From Chloroflexota bacterium (lineage in GTDB: Bacteria > Chloroflexota > Anaerolineae > J036 > Brachytrichaceae): a DNA stretch of 64,000 nucleotides. The stretch is from NCBI GenBank assembly GCA_023382055.1, contig JAMCQN010000151.1:1-64000 (forward strand), in the 5' to 3' direction. Made by a program: the position numbers and the translations under genes. The notes beneath the pieces are model-generated. The model saw only the letters and a program-made list of their open reading frames with translations, searched no databases and was not told where the DNA came from. Within the stretch, counting starts at the first letter, position 1. The number at the start of each line of letters is the position of its first letter. Positions 30,149 to 39,985 of the stretch are shown here, one piece after another.

Positions 30149-30181
30149 ACCAGCGCATGGGATGATAAAATCGAAGTCAAC

Positions 30182-30595
30182 ATGATGGATGCAAAACAAA
30201 TCGAGCTTGTACAGCGCACCTTTGAGCAGCGCGTGCGTCCCATTGCACAGGAAGCCGGAGAGATGATGTATCTGCGTCTCTTCGAGATGGACCCATCGCT
30301 AAAGCCACTGTTCAAGGGCGATATCAAGCTTCAGAGCGAGATGCTCATGACTGCAATCGGGTTGGCTATACACAACCTGGATAACCCGGAACAGGTGAAG
30401 ATAGAAACACAGCAACTCGGGAAACGCCATGCCGGCTATGGCGTGCAGTCATCGTACTTCAATATCTTTGGCGCGGCATTGATGTGGGCGCTGGAACAGG
30501 TTATCGGCGCGGACTTCACACCGGAAGTCAAAGAGGCCTGGGGGGAAGCGTACGCATTGCTTGCCAAAGCAATGCGCGAGAACACGCACAACTGA
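30182..30595 (+). CDS. Single-domain bacterial globin (hemoglobin family)
   Basis: IELVQRTFEQRVRPIAQEAGEMMYLRLFEMDPSLKPLFKGDIKLQSEMLM; proximal His in LGKRHAGYGV; WGEAYALLAKAM. Confidence 0.87.
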   Translation: MMDAKQIELVQRTFEQRVRPIAQEAGEMMYLRLFEMDPSLKPLFKGDIKLQSEMLMTAIGLAIHNLDNPEQVKIETQQLGKRHAGYGVQSSYFNIFGAALMWALEQVIGADFTPEVKEAWGEAYALLAKAMRENTHN

Positions 30596-30604
30596 CATAT
30601 ATGC

Positions 30605-30638
30605 ACCCGGGATCCATTGTGATCCCGGGTTTATTTTT
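30605..30638 (+). terminator. Intrinsic terminator
   Basis: ACCCGGGATC-CATTGT-GATCCCGGGT perfect 10-bp stem followed by TTATTTTT. Confidence 0.88.
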
Positions 30639-30656
30639 CCCGCCCGCAATACAGTT

Positions 30657-31025
30657 ATGGATACCACTCAGGCAAAGAATGACGGCGCGCCCGAGATACC
30701 CCGTCTTCAGCGAAACGAATTTATCGCCAGCCAGCTACATCCAGGACAGATTTTACTGGTGCATGTGGGCGATGAGCGTGTCGCTGTGTATAACGCCGAT
30801 GGGGCATACTACGCAACACAGGACCGCTGTTCGCACACGGGCTGGCCTCTCAGCGATGGTGGCGAACTGATCGGGAATCAAGTAACCTGTCCCTTGCACG
30901 GCTGGTGTTATGACGTCACTACCGGCGCCGTTATACGCGGTGGTAAAAGCCTGAACCTGAAAACTTATCGCATTGTAGTCGAGGGAGAAATCGGCCGCGT
31001 ACTGCCGTCGGATTCGATTGCGTAA
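30657..31025 (+). CDS. Rieske [2Fe-2S] ferredoxin-type protein
   Basis: DRCSHTGWPLSDGG and CPLHGWCYDVTTG (CxH...CxxH); starts at ATG 30657, after the terminator. Confidence 0.92.
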   Translation: MDTTQAKNDGAPEIPRLQRNEFIASQLHPGQILLVHVGDERVAVYNADGAYYATQDRCSHTGWPLSDGGELIGNQVTCPLHGWCYDVTTGAVIRGGKSLNLKTYRIVVEGEIGRVLPSDSIA

Positions 31026-31125
31026 GGTATAGTTAGCCTGTCCGTTGCGGGTTCGCTGCAAGTGTTGGTTATCATACGGTTGAATGTTCATTGTCTAAAA
31101 CAGTCTATGGAATGGGAGGTCGGCA

Positions 31126-32058
31126 ATGTTTATTGGCAGTAATGGAATGACTTACGAGTGGATTGAGAATTGGGCGCGCATTCCCGATACGGTTAGCGGA
31201 CGCGAGAATGGACGCACACATGGCGTGGTAGTGACTGACTCCGGCAACGTCATGGTGTTTAACCAGGCTGACCCCGCTGTCCTGACCTTCGACAAACAAG
31301 GCAAATTGATTGATAGCTGGGGTGACCGCTTTGCAGGCGCCCATGGCATGACGCTGGTCAAGGAAGGCGACACCGAGTATTTATGGTTGACTGACCAGAG
31401 CTCGCGCGAGGTGGTAAAGACTACCCTGGATGGTATAGCAGTATTGAAAATCGAGCGCCCTGAAATCCCCGCGTACCAGAAGGGCAATTACTCGCCGACC
31501 TGGGTAGCCGTCAATGAAGAGCGGCATGGCGGCAACGGCGATATATGGGTTACGGATGGCTATGGTTCCAGCTATGTACATCGTTATGACCGAACCGGAC
31601 GTTATCTGAACAGCATCAATGGCGAGGAAGGTAAAACTGGCGCATTTAGTTGCCCGCATGGCATCTGGGTGGATACGCGCAAAAGCGAACCCGGGTTATA
31701 CGTCGCCGACCGCAGCAATCACCGCATCCAGATTTACAGTGTGGAGGGTGAATACAAACGCGCATTCGGCCAGGATATCCTCACCAGCCCGGACGGTTTC
31801 GTCACGCACGGTGAGTTCCTGCTGATTCCGGAACTGTATGCTCGCGTCACGATTCTGGACGCAAACGATCAACTGGTGTGTCACATTGGGTCAAACGAGG
31901 ATGTTGTGAAGGTAAAGGGTTGGCCTAACCTGCCTCAGGATATGATCCATGCCGGCAAGTTCAACAGCCCGCACGGCCTGGCGGCTGATACCGCCGGCAA
32001 TCTCTATGTGGTCGAATGGATCGTCGGCGGCCGAATCACCAAACTCGTAAAGCAATAA
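31126..32058 (+). CDS. NHL-repeat/6-bladed beta-propeller protein
   Basis: Repeated GVWV/GLYVADRSNHRIQIYSVEGEYKRAFG and SPHGLAADTAGNLYVVEW motifs. Confidence 0.85.
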   Translation: MFIGSNGMTYEWIENWARIPDTVSGRENGRTHGVVVTDSGNVMVFNQADPAVLTFDKQGKLIDSWGDRFAGAHGMTLVKEGDTEYLWLTDQSSREVVKTTLDGIAVLKIERPEIPAYQKGNYSPTWVAVNEERHGGNGDIWVTDGYGSSYVHRYDRTGRYLNSINGEEGKTGAFSCPHGIWVDTRKSEPGLYVADRSNHRIQIYSVEGEYKRAFGQDILTSPDGFVTHGEFLLIPELYARVTILDANDQLVCHIGSNEDVVKVKGWPNLPQDMIHAGKFNSPHGLAADTAGNLYVVEWIVGGRITKLVKQ

Positions 32059-32081
32059 CGCTTCAGGCCAGTGAGCAAGTT

Positions 32082-32111
32082 TGCCTGCGCTTACCAGGGG
32101 CAGCGCAGGCA
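32082..32111. terminator. Hairpin between convergent genes
   Basis: TGCCTGCGCT-N10-AGCGCAGGCA perfect 10-bp stem between the 32058 (+) and 32119 (-) ends. Confidence 0.5.
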
Positions 32112-32118
32112 TCGACTA

Positions 32119-32418
32119 TTAACCGCGCCTGGCGATCCGGGTCAACCAATCGATCAGCGGGCGCACGTTAGCCGGTAATGCCGCTTCGCTGGCGGTTACG
32201 GTGTGCTTGTCGCCGTTGTTTTCGATGGTCAGTGTATATTGAAAGCGGTCTGGTTGCGGTTTCTGCGGCGCGAGTTGAGCAGGCAAGCGGAAGAAATCAC
32301 TGCTCTCCACCAGTTGCTCGAATCGTTTCGCGTCGTTATCTCCCAGCGTATCAGAATCTACCGTGGCTGTCAGTCGCATCCCCGCAAATCCACCGGTTCG
32401 TTCGAGTGAAGCTCGCAT
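32119..32418 (-). CDS. Emfourin-like (protealysin inhibitor family) small protein
   Basis: RTGGFAGMRLTATVDSDTL ... FEQLVESSDFFRLPAQ ... PDRFQYTLTIENNGDKHTVTASEAALPANVRPLIDWL matches the emfourin pattern as I know it. Confidence 0.65.
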   Translation of the reverse strand: MRASLERTGGFAGMRLTATVDSDTLGDNDAKRFEQLVESSDFFRLPAQLAPQKPQPDRFQYTLTIENNGDKHTVTASEAALPANVRPLIDWLTRIARRG

Positions 32419-32489
32419 AGTTCACACTCTCCAGCCTCGACGCGAATAAGCATGTCGAAGGCTACATAGACACTATACCAAATCGCGCA

Positions 32490-35063
32490 TTAAATAATGC
32501 GCGCCAGGCTGCCATTCATTGCTTTGGTCACATCGATTCGAGCTGGGAAAGCATCCTTCAGTTCATCTATATGCGTGATGACGACGATCAATTCGAACTC
32601 ATTCTGGATGGATTGTATCGCCTCCACCAGCCGCTCGCGCCCCTGCGAATCCTGAGTGCCAAAGCCTTCATCGATGAACAGCGTCTGCAGCCGCGCGCCG
32701 GCGCGATTAGCCAGCAATTTACTGAGCGCAACGCGCACTGCGAAATTGATGCGGAACGCCTCGCCGCCGCTGAACAGCTCATAGGGTCGTTCGCCGAGTT
32801 CGTCGCTGATGCGCAACTCGAGTGTCTCGCTTACGTCGCCCTTCTGCGTCTGGCGCTGTGTTTCGAAACGGACCGTCATACGTTCATTGGTCATGCGGCC
32901 GAGCAGTCTCTTGGCCGTTTCCTCCAGTTCCGGCAGGATGGCTTCTATGATCATGGCCGGCACGCCGTTTTTTCCGAACGCAAGCCGCAATTCGCCCAAC
33001 ATCGCCTTCTGCTTATTCAGCCTGTCGATCTCGCCGATCAAGCGTTCGCGTTTGCCTTCCAGTGCGCGGCAGGATTGCACGCGCTGATTGGCCTCGCCGA
33101 CCTTACGCTGGGCCGCAAAGAAGTCCAGTCGCGCGCGGTCAGCGATCGTCGCAACCTGCGCGGCGCGTTGAAGGGTTTTATCACACTCATCAAGCGCCGC
33201 GCCCAATTGCGCCAGCGATGCAGTTTCCTGCTCCTGGCGCTGCAACAAGGCGCTCTCGCGCAGCACCAGTGATTCCAACGCGCGCTGCTCAGATTCGATG
33301 CCAATCTCTGCGCGATCAAGCTGGACTTTACGATCGACAAACACCTGCAACTGTGGCATGCGCTCTTCGCGTACCCGCCGGTGCTCGGCGGCGTCATACC
33401 CCAGCAGGGACAGCTCCTGCGTCACCCGTTGCAGCGCTGTCCGTCCTTCGTGGGCGAAGTCCTGTGTGGAAAGCAGACTGTCCAGCCTTTCAAGTGTAGT
33501 GCGGACCTCCGGCAACCGTGCGGCGGCCTCACTTGACCGCGCGATACGTTCTTCCAGCGCGGCTGCTTCACGCTGCACGGCCGGCAGTCTGGCAAGCGCT
33601 TTGTCCAGCTCCACGATATGGGCTTCGATGGCAGAACGAGCATTATTGAGCGCCCGCGCCTGCTCTTCGCCGCCGCGGTATGCGTCACCCCACTGACGTC
33701 CCTGCTCATTCCAGGTTTCCAGAAGACGCTGGCGATCGACTTCAGCCAATTCGCGGCCGCACGTCGGGCAGATCGCGCCGACAGATGAGAGCGCATCGAT
33801 GCGCGCCTTCAATTCCTTCATCTTGCGGCGCAGTTCGTCATTCTGAGCCTTTAGTTCTGCCTGTTTCTCGCGCGACTCCACCAGTTCGCGCGATTGATGC
33901 TCGCGGCCGCCTTGCTGGTTGAGCAGTTCTTCGTGCTGCGCCTTGACGCGGGTAAGTTGCTCAACCAGGTTGCGATCATCGGCCAATGCCTGCAATTCGG
34001 CAGACAGGCGATATGCTGCATCTCGTTCGCTCTCTATGCGCCGCCGCGCGTCCGCGATTTGATTCTCCGCGCCCGACTTGCGAGCGTTCAGCTCTACCAG
34101 GCTGGCAAGTTTGAGGTTGAACCGGTCATTCAGGTTTACAGCGTCTTTATAATCCGCTACCCCGCGCTCTATATCCTCGCGCTGCTCAAGCGCCGTCTGA
34201 TAGGTACCCAGTATATTTTGATGTTTCGCGCGGTCCGCAAGTACAGCCTCGATTTCCGCCAGTATCGTTTTCAGGCGCGCCTCAGATTGACCGCGCTGCG
34301 CGCGCAGCGTTTTGGCTCGCTCGCGTGTGCGATCCATCTCTGCCATTTCGGCGTCCGCGCTTTCCAGCGCGCGCGATGCAGCCTCGGCCGATACCTGAGC
34401 CGCAGCGAGTTCCGCCTCATAAACAGGCAGACGCGAGATCTCCTCCTCGGCATTTTTAAGCTCGAAGGCGTGCAGTTCAAGAGAACGCTCGATTTCGACC
34501 TGCTGCAATTTGACCTTCTCCTCATACTCGACCCACACATTGAGGGACAGGATTTCCGCCAGTAAAGCCTTGCGCTCCGCTGGCGTCTTCAACGTGAACT
34601 CATCCGCCCTTCCCTGTTTCAGGAATGCAGAGTTCACGAAAGTATCGTAGGTGAGATTGAGGATTTCAATGATCTTTGCCTGGGTCTCCGACTGCCTCGT
34701 CTCACTCAGAGTGCGCCACGAACCGTTGTCGTCCACCAGCAGTTCGAGCGTTCCGGTAGAGGCCGGCGCCCTGGAGCGCGCCGCAGCACGGCCGATCTTG
34801 CGCGAGCGCACAACCTGGTATGTATTGCTCCCCTCGGTGAAAGTGAGACTGACGCGCATTTCCGTCTCACCCTGGCTGATCAACTCATCGTCACGTCTGG
34901 CGCGCGCCTGCCCCCACAATGCCCAGGTAACCGCATCAAGCAGCGTGCTCTTGCCAGCGCCGTTCTCACCGGTCAGGCAGACGACGTGAAGCCCGCTCAG
35001 GTCAAGAGCCGGGCCATCGCGATAGGCCATGAAGTTCTTAAGCTCTAGTCGTATAGGTATCAT
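32490..35063 (-). CDS. sbcC: SbcC/Rad50-type SMC-like ATPase
   Basis: Walker A GENGAGKSTLLDAVTWALWG, zinc hook CPTCGREL flanked by coiled coil, C-terminal LFSGGEAFRINFAVRVALSKLL and TLFIDEGFGTQD. Confidence 0.87.
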   Translation of the reverse strand: MIPIRLELKNFMAYRDGPALDLSGLHVVCLTGENGAGKSTLLDAVTWALWGQARARRDDELISQGETEMRVSLTFTEGSNTYQVVRSRKIGRAAARSRAPASTGTLELLVDDNGSWRTLSETRQSETQAKIIEILNLTYDTFVNSAFLKQGRADEFTLKTPAERKALLAEILSLNVWVEYEEKVKLQQVEIERSLELHAFELKNAEEEISRLPVYEAELAAAQVSAEAASRALESADAEMAEMDRTRERAKTLRAQRGQSEARLKTILAEIEAVLADRAKHQNILGTYQTALEQREDIERGVADYKDAVNLNDRFNLKLASLVELNARKSGAENQIADARRRIESERDAAYRLSAELQALADDRNLVEQLTRVKAQHEELLNQQGGREHQSRELVESREKQAELKAQNDELRRKMKELKARIDALSSVGAICPTCGRELAEVDRQRLLETWNEQGRQWGDAYRGGEEQARALNNARSAIEAHIVELDKALARLPAVQREAAALEERIARSSEAAARLPEVRTTLERLDSLLSTQDFAHEGRTALQRVTQELSLLGYDAAEHRRVREERMPQLQVFVDRKVQLDRAEIGIESEQRALESLVLRESALLQRQEQETASLAQLGAALDECDKTLQRAAQVATIADRARLDFFAAQRKVGEANQRVQSCRALEGKRERLIGEIDRLNKQKAMLGELRLAFGKNGVPAMIIEAILPELEETAKRLLGRMTNERMTVRFETQRQTQKGDVSETLELRISDELGERPYELFSGGEAFRINFAVRVALSKLLANRAGARLQTLFIDEGFGTQDSQGRERLVEAIQSIQNEFELIVVITHIDELKDAFPARIDVTKAMNGSLARII

Positions 35064-35123
35064 CTGTTCAGACGGACGGCAAATGAATCATCGAGCGGTA
35101 AATACCGCGCTCGGAGCAACCGG

Positions 35124-35645
35124 TTAAGCGTTGCGCAGGATAACCAGATCGGTAAATGCGGCGCCGTCATAGCTTAACCGCACACCTTCACAGTAATCGA
35201 AAGCAGCACCCCATGCAGCGTGGTCTGCATCAGGCAGGCATCCGATTGCGCCAAGCTCAAGCAACGTGCCATGCGTTATGACCAGAACTCTGCCGCCATC
35301 AGGAATACCCTCCACGATAGAATGCCACAGTTTAGCCATTCGTTTTGACTGCCTGGCGGCGGCTTTGCCTTTTCTGACCGCGCGTGCGATGCCTTGCATG
35401 TCCGGATCGCTGCTGATTTCAGCATCGACCTCATCATCGAAGCTTGCCAGTTCTTTCATCTGCTCATCAACGGCGTACCCCATGGCAATCGCCGTCTCAT
35501 ACGCACGCGGCGGGTCGCTGGTCACAACCCGGTCAAAAGGACCGGTTCCTTCACCGCTGCGCCGGGCCAGCACAACACCAGCCTGCGAGAGATGCTTGCC
35601 CGGTTTAACACGCACAGAATGACGGCGCACTTCTAAATATCGCAT
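35124..35645 (-). CDS. Histidine phosphatase family protein
   Basis: Starts MRYLEVRRHSVRVKPGKHLSQAG; VITHGTLLELGAIG; RHG/SixA-like layout. Confidence 0.7.
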   Translation of the reverse strand: MRYLEVRRHSVRVKPGKHLSQAGVVLARRSGEGTGPFDRVVTSDPPRAYETAIAMGYAVDEQMKELASFDDEVDAEISSDPDMQGIARAVRKGKAAARQSKRMAKLWHSIVEGIPDGGRVLVITHGTLLELGAIGCLPDADHAAWGAAFDYCEGVRLSYDGAAFTDLVILRNA

Positions 35646-35694
35646 GCTTTACCTCAGTTAGTCACTGGGAATCCGTGACAACCATGTGTACTTT

Positions 35695-36471
35695 CTAACT
35701 GCCATCGTGGGATAACAGGTAACCCCGGTTGCGCGCGTAATCAACCACACGATAACCCCGTGTGAAATAGTAAGTAAACGCGGCGCTGGTGGCATCACGC
35801 CATGCTGCGAGCCTCTCAGGTTTCTCCAGACGAATCGCATCAATGTCATCTGGAATCTGGATAGCCATGTCAACCGTCTGCACACTCAGATCGGGTTGAG
35901 AAGGCCAGCCAGCGTCATCGCGGACCACCGTGATCGTATCGTCATTCCAGACAGGATGATTATCGTACAGCGGCTTGTCCAGGTCCCATTCGACCCACAA
36001 CCGGTCAATTGACGCGCCCGCATCGCGTTCGCTGGTCGATGCAGCATAATAGCGTCGCATATAAAGGCGGCTGGTGGCTCCCAGTTTGTGAATGTTAAGG
36101 TTTGCATTGATCGAGCGCAGTGGGTCGTAAGTCCAGCACATCAAGCTGAGTTTGTACCTGCGTGCAACATCGGCCTGCTTTCGCTTCAAAGCTTCGCCGA
36201 TGCCTTGACCGCGATAAGCCGATAGAACCGCCATGCGCTGCGAGCGATGATAAGGCGTGCCATCCGCCAGCAGCCCGGGATAACCCATCACGACACCGAT
36301 CATCCGGGCTCCTGAAAACGCGCCAACTACGGCCCCGCCGGATGTGGCGAATGACTGCAGCAGCGCATAAGGCACGATATCCAGCGGGTCAAATCCAAGT
36401 CCGACAGCCTGGAGTTGCTCCGCCGATTTGAAGTCTTCGTATGCTGTCAGTTCGCGAATCTCAACCGTCAT
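35695..36471 (-). CDS. GNAT family N-acetyltransferase
   Basis: MAVLSAYRGQGIGEALKRKQADVARRYKLSLMCWTYDPLRSINANLNIHKLGATSRLYMRRYY. Confidence 0.85.
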   Translation of the reverse strand: MTVEIRELTAYEDFKSAEQLQAVGLGFDPLDIVPYALLQSFATSGGAVVGAFSGARMIGVVMGYPGLLADGTPYHRSQRMAVLSAYRGQGIGEALKRKQADVARRYKLSLMCWTYDPLRSINANLNIHKLGATSRLYMRRYYAASTSERDAGASIDRLWVEWDLDKPLYDNHPVWNDDTITVVRDDAGWPSQPDLSVQTVDMAIQIPDDIDAIRLEKPERLAAWRDATSAAFTYYFTRGYRVVDYARNRGYLLSHDGS

Positions 36472-36498
36472 AGTGCGCGCCTGCTGTTGCCAGACTGT

Positions 36499-37080
36499 TC
36501 AGCCAACGGGAAACCACTCGAGTCCGATATTCCTGTCATTAGAAATGACCAGCCGCCCGATGCTTGGCGAGACATGTCGCACCTCGGTGTAACACACGGC
36601 GCCAGGATTGAAGTAGAGCGCGCCATCGACCCATTCAGCGCATGGTTTATGGGTGTGCCCAAAGACCACGATATCCGCGTCGCGCGGTTTGATCCTGGCC
36701 AGTCGAACGATGATGCTTTTGTTGATTTCATCCAGCGTCGGTTGTGTGCTGACGTGGACAAGCTTATCCAGCATCGTGCGCGCGAAGTTGATATGACCAT
36801 GAGTCATATAGATGACATGACCGCCAACCGGCAAGGTCAGCGATGCCGGAAGATCCTGATCGTGCGAGCCCATGCTCGATTGCCAGTGCACGTTTCCGCG
36901 CACGGCATACACCGGCGCCAGCGCGCGCAATGGATCCAGCACGTGCACATCTTCCAGGTCGCCGGCATGAAGAATTACATCGCAGCCTTTCAGCAGTTCG
37001 TAGACCCGTGGAGGCATTTCCTTGAGACGATGTGGAATATGGGTATCTGAAATAACACCGATGAGAAACTGATGAGACAT
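36499..37080 (-). CDS. YfcE/MJ0936-type metallophosphoesterase
   Basis: IGVISDTHIPHRLKEMP, VILHAGDLED, VRGNVHW, MTHGH, FGHTHKPC. Confidence 0.92.
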   Translation of the reverse strand: MSHQFLIGVISDTHIPHRLKEMPPRVYELLKGCDVILHAGDLEDVHVLDPLRALAPVYAVRGNVHWQSSMGSHDQDLPASLTLPVGGHVIYMTHGHINFARTMLDKLVHVSTQPTLDEINKSIIVRLARIKPRDADIVVFGHTHKPCAEWVDGALYFNPGAVCYTEVRHVSPSIGRLVISNDRNIGLEWFPVG

Positions 37081-37140
37081 ACAATTGCAGGAATATTATC
37101 ATGCCGGCATGCTGATCAGCCAGACGGATATGCCGTTACA

Positions 37141-37983
37141 ATGAATGCCCCAATGACACATACTGAAAGCAAGTCCTTTCTGGAAACCATTCTCCGGCGC
37201 AAGCGCGAGGAGGAAGTACCCGAGCGTAAGCGCAGGATCGGCATTGCACAGATACGATCAATGGCTGAGGCGGCTCCGGCAATTACACATGACTTTGAGA
37301 CGGCGCTCAGGCGAAGCGATTCAAGAGTGGCGTTAATCGCCGAAATCAAGCGCGCTTCACCGTCGAAAGGCGATCTGGTGACCGGCGAGTTTAGGCCGCT
37401 GGACCTGGCGCAAACCTATCAGGCGAACGGCGCCTCAGCCATCAGTGTCCTGACGGATGAGCGTTTCTTCAAAGGTTCACTCGACACACTCACGCAGGTA
37501 AAACATTCCGTAAACATCCCGGTGCTTCGCAAAGATTTCATCATCGACCCCTATCAAATCTATGAAGCGCGCGCTGCCGGAGCGGATGCCGTATTGTTAA
37601 TCGTTGCGGCGCTGGACAATGATTCGTTGAAAGATTACTATGTGCTCGCACGGGAGTTAGCGCTCACGCCGCTGGTTGAGGTGCACGATGAGCATGAAAC
37701 AGATCGCGCCCTGCAGATCGGCGCGCGCGTCATTGGCGTTAATAACCGCGATTTGCGCACTTTTGTCACCGACATCCACACGACGATGAAGTGCGCCCGC
37801 ATGACAGGCCCCGACTGCGTGTTAGTATCGGAGAGCGGAATATACACCGTAGACGATGTAAAGCGAGTCGCCGCCATGGGCGCTCAGGCGGTCCTGGTAG
37901 GCGAGTCAATCATCACATCCAGCGACAGAGCCGCCCAGGTACGCGCACTGTCGGGCGTTGCGCTCAATGACGATATGTTATGA
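37141..37983 (+). CDS. trpC: Indole-3-glycerol phosphate synthase
   Basis: VALIAEIKRASPSKGDL, SVLTDERFFKGSLDTL, VLRKDFIIDPYQIYEARAAGADAVLLI, GVNNRDLRTF, VSESGI. Confidence 0.96.
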   Translation: MNAPMTHTESKSFLETILRRKREEEVPERKRRIGIAQIRSMAEAAPAITHDFETALRRSDSRVALIAEIKRASPSKGDLVTGEFRPLDLAQTYQANGASAISVLTDERFFKGSLDTLTQVKHSVNIPVLRKDFIIDPYQIYEARAAGADAVLLIVAALDNDSLKDYYVLARELALTPLVEVHDEHETDRALQIGARVIGVNNRDLRTFVTDIHTTMKCARMTGPDCVLVSESGIYTVDDVKRVAAMGAQAVLVGESIITSSDRAAQVRALSGVALNDDML

Positions 37984-38633
37984 CTATTGTGAAGATCTGC
38001 GGGTTGACGAATCTGGAAGACGCATTGTGCGCAGTTGAGGCGGGCGCAGACTTGCTGGGGTTCATTTTGTACCCGCGCAGCCCCCGCTATATAGAACCAC
38101 AGAACTTGTCTGCAATCGTGGCAGCAGTGCACACGGTCAAGCCTGAGATAACGACTGTCGGGGTGTTCGTGAACGAGACGCCGGAACGGATACGCGATAT
38201 TCTATCGACGACCGGCCTCGCGCTGGCGCAACTCAGCGGCGACGAACCCTTGAGCCACCTGACTGCGTTGCAGGGACGCGCCTACAAAGTGGTGCGCACC
38301 CGTGAACAGGCCGATGCTGTCATCAGCGCACTCACGCCGTTACACCGTCCACCGAGGTTGCCTTGCCCTGACCTGATGCTCGACGCGGATCACCCTGCGC
38401 TCTATGGCGGCAGCGGCGCCAAAGCGGATGAATCGCTTGCCGCATCGCTGGGACGGAGTCGCCGCCTGTTGCTGGCCGGCGGCCTGACGCCGGCCAATGT
38501 TGCGCACGCTGTTCAACAGGCGCAGCCCTGGGGCGTCGATGTCTCCAGCGGCGTTGAGGCGAGCCCGGGCAGGAAAGACCACGACCGTATCCGCAGCTTC
38601 ATACAGGCAGTGCGCCGCCAGGATGGGCGTTAG
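37980..38633 (+). CDS. trpF: Phosphoribosylanthranilate isomerase
   Basis: VKICGLTNLEDALCAVEAGADLLGFILYPRSPRYI, GVFVNETPERI, LAGGLTPANV, GVDVSSGVEASPGRKD; ATGA overlap with trpC. Confidence 0.96.
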   Translation: MTIVKICGLTNLEDALCAVEAGADLLGFILYPRSPRYIEPQNLSAIVAAVHTVKPEITTVGVFVNETPERIRDILSTTGLALAQLSGDEPLSHLTALQGRAYKVVRTREQADAVISALTPLHRPPRLPCPDLMLDADHPALYGGSGAKADESLAASLGRSRRLLLAGGLTPANVAHAVQQAQPWGVDVSSGVEASPGRKDHDRIRSFIQAVRRQDGR

Positions 38634-38671
38634 CCGCACCATAAAAGATCAAAGGTAATATAGACGTTGAG

Positions 38672-39934
38672 ATGCAAAACAAATCGCATGCACCTGAACC
38701 ACAGATTTCCGTTCCTGATGCCAGTGGCAAATTCGGCATATACGGCGGTCGATATGTCCCGGAGACGTTGATGCCGGCGCTCGACGATCTCATCGACGCG
38801 TACGAGGAGCTGCGCGACGATCGGACATTTCGCGCCGAGTTTGATCACCTGCTTGCCACCTATGTAGGACGCCCTACCCCAATCAGCCACGCCAAACGAC
38901 TGAGCGAGCATCTGGGCGGCGCGCAGATCTACCTGAAGCGCGAAGACCTGGCGCATACTGGAGCGCATAAAATCAACAATGCCCTGGGTCAGGCGCTCCT
39001 CGCCAAGCGCATGGGCAAACACCGTATCATCGCGGAGACAGGCGCGGGACAACACGGCGTCGCCACAGCCACAGCTTGCGCATTGCTGGGACTGCAATGC
39101 GTGGTATACATGGGCGCCGTTGATATGGCGCGCCAGGAGCCAAACGTATTCCGCATGAGGTTGCTGGGCGCTGAAGTGCGCGGTGTGGATAGCGGGTCGA
39201 AGACACTGAAGGACGCGGTCAATGAAGCGATACGCGACTGGGTCGCCAATGTCGGAGATACGTATTACATCATCGGCAGCGCGCTCGGGCCGCATCCTTA
39301 CCCGTTGATTTGCCGGGATTTTCAGTCGGTCATCGGTCGCGAGGCGCGCGCTCAGATCCTCGACGAAGTCGGGCGCTTGCCCGATCAAGTGATCGCCTGC
39401 GTGGGCGGCGGCAGCAATGCCATCGGCATTTTCCAGTCATTCTTCGAAGATCCCGTGCAGCTTGTCGGCGTTGAAGCCGGGGGATACGGAATCGAAACCG
39501 GCAAACACGCGGCGCGTTTGGCCGGCACAGAAGGCGGCGCCGCCGTAACGAATGCCAGCCCGGAATTGCCGCTGGCGCGAGTAGGCGTCTTCCAGGGCAT
39601 GAAGACCTATGTACTGCAAAACGCCGACGGCCAGATAGCAGAAACACATTCCATTTCAGCCGGGCTGGATTATGCCGGCGTCGGACCGGAGCATGTTTAT
39701 CTGCGCGAGCGAGGGCGCGTTGAGTACACCAGCGCAACCGACGAGGCCGTCCTGCAGGCATTCCACACCCTGTGCCGGTATGAGGGCATTATTCCTGCGC
39801 TGGAGTCATCCCACGCCGTTGCAGAAGCCATCCGGCGGGCGCCGTCATTGTCGCGGGACACGATACTGCTCGTGAACCTGAGCGGACGCGGCGACAAGGA
39901 CCTGAACACCGTACTGAGCGCCGGAATGCCATAA
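38672..39934 (+). CDS. trpB: Tryptophan synthase beta chain
   Basis: [97 protein letters not shown]. Confidence 0.97.
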   Translation: MQNKSHAPEPQISVPDASGKFGIYGGRYVPETLMPALDDLIDAYEELRDDRTFRAEFDHLLATYVGRPTPISHAKRLSEHLGGAQIYLKREDLAHTGAHKINNALGQALLAKRMGKHRIIAETGAGQHGVATATACALLGLQCVVYMGAVDMARQEPNVFRMRLLGAEVRGVDSGSKTLKDAVNEAIRDWVANVGDTYYIIGSALGPHPYPLICRDFQSVIGREARAQILDEVGRLPDQVIACVGGGSNAIGIFQSFFEDPVQLVGVEAGGYGIETGKHAARLAGTEGGAAVTNASPELPLARVGVFQGMKTYVLQNADGQIAETHSISAGLDYAGVGPEHVYLRERGRVEYTSATDEAVLQAFHTLCRYEGIIPALESSHAVAEAIRRAPSLSRDTILLVNLSGRGDKDLNTVLSAGMP

Positions 39935-39985
39935 AGCTCAAAACATTGCGCCACAATTGCATCTATGGAACAAGGAAGATAATCA

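Noticed and set aside
37072-37140. N-terminal extension of TrpC in the ORF track
   Set aside because: It overlaps the start of the divergent phosphoesterase and has no TrpC-like sequence; ATG 37141 is preferred.
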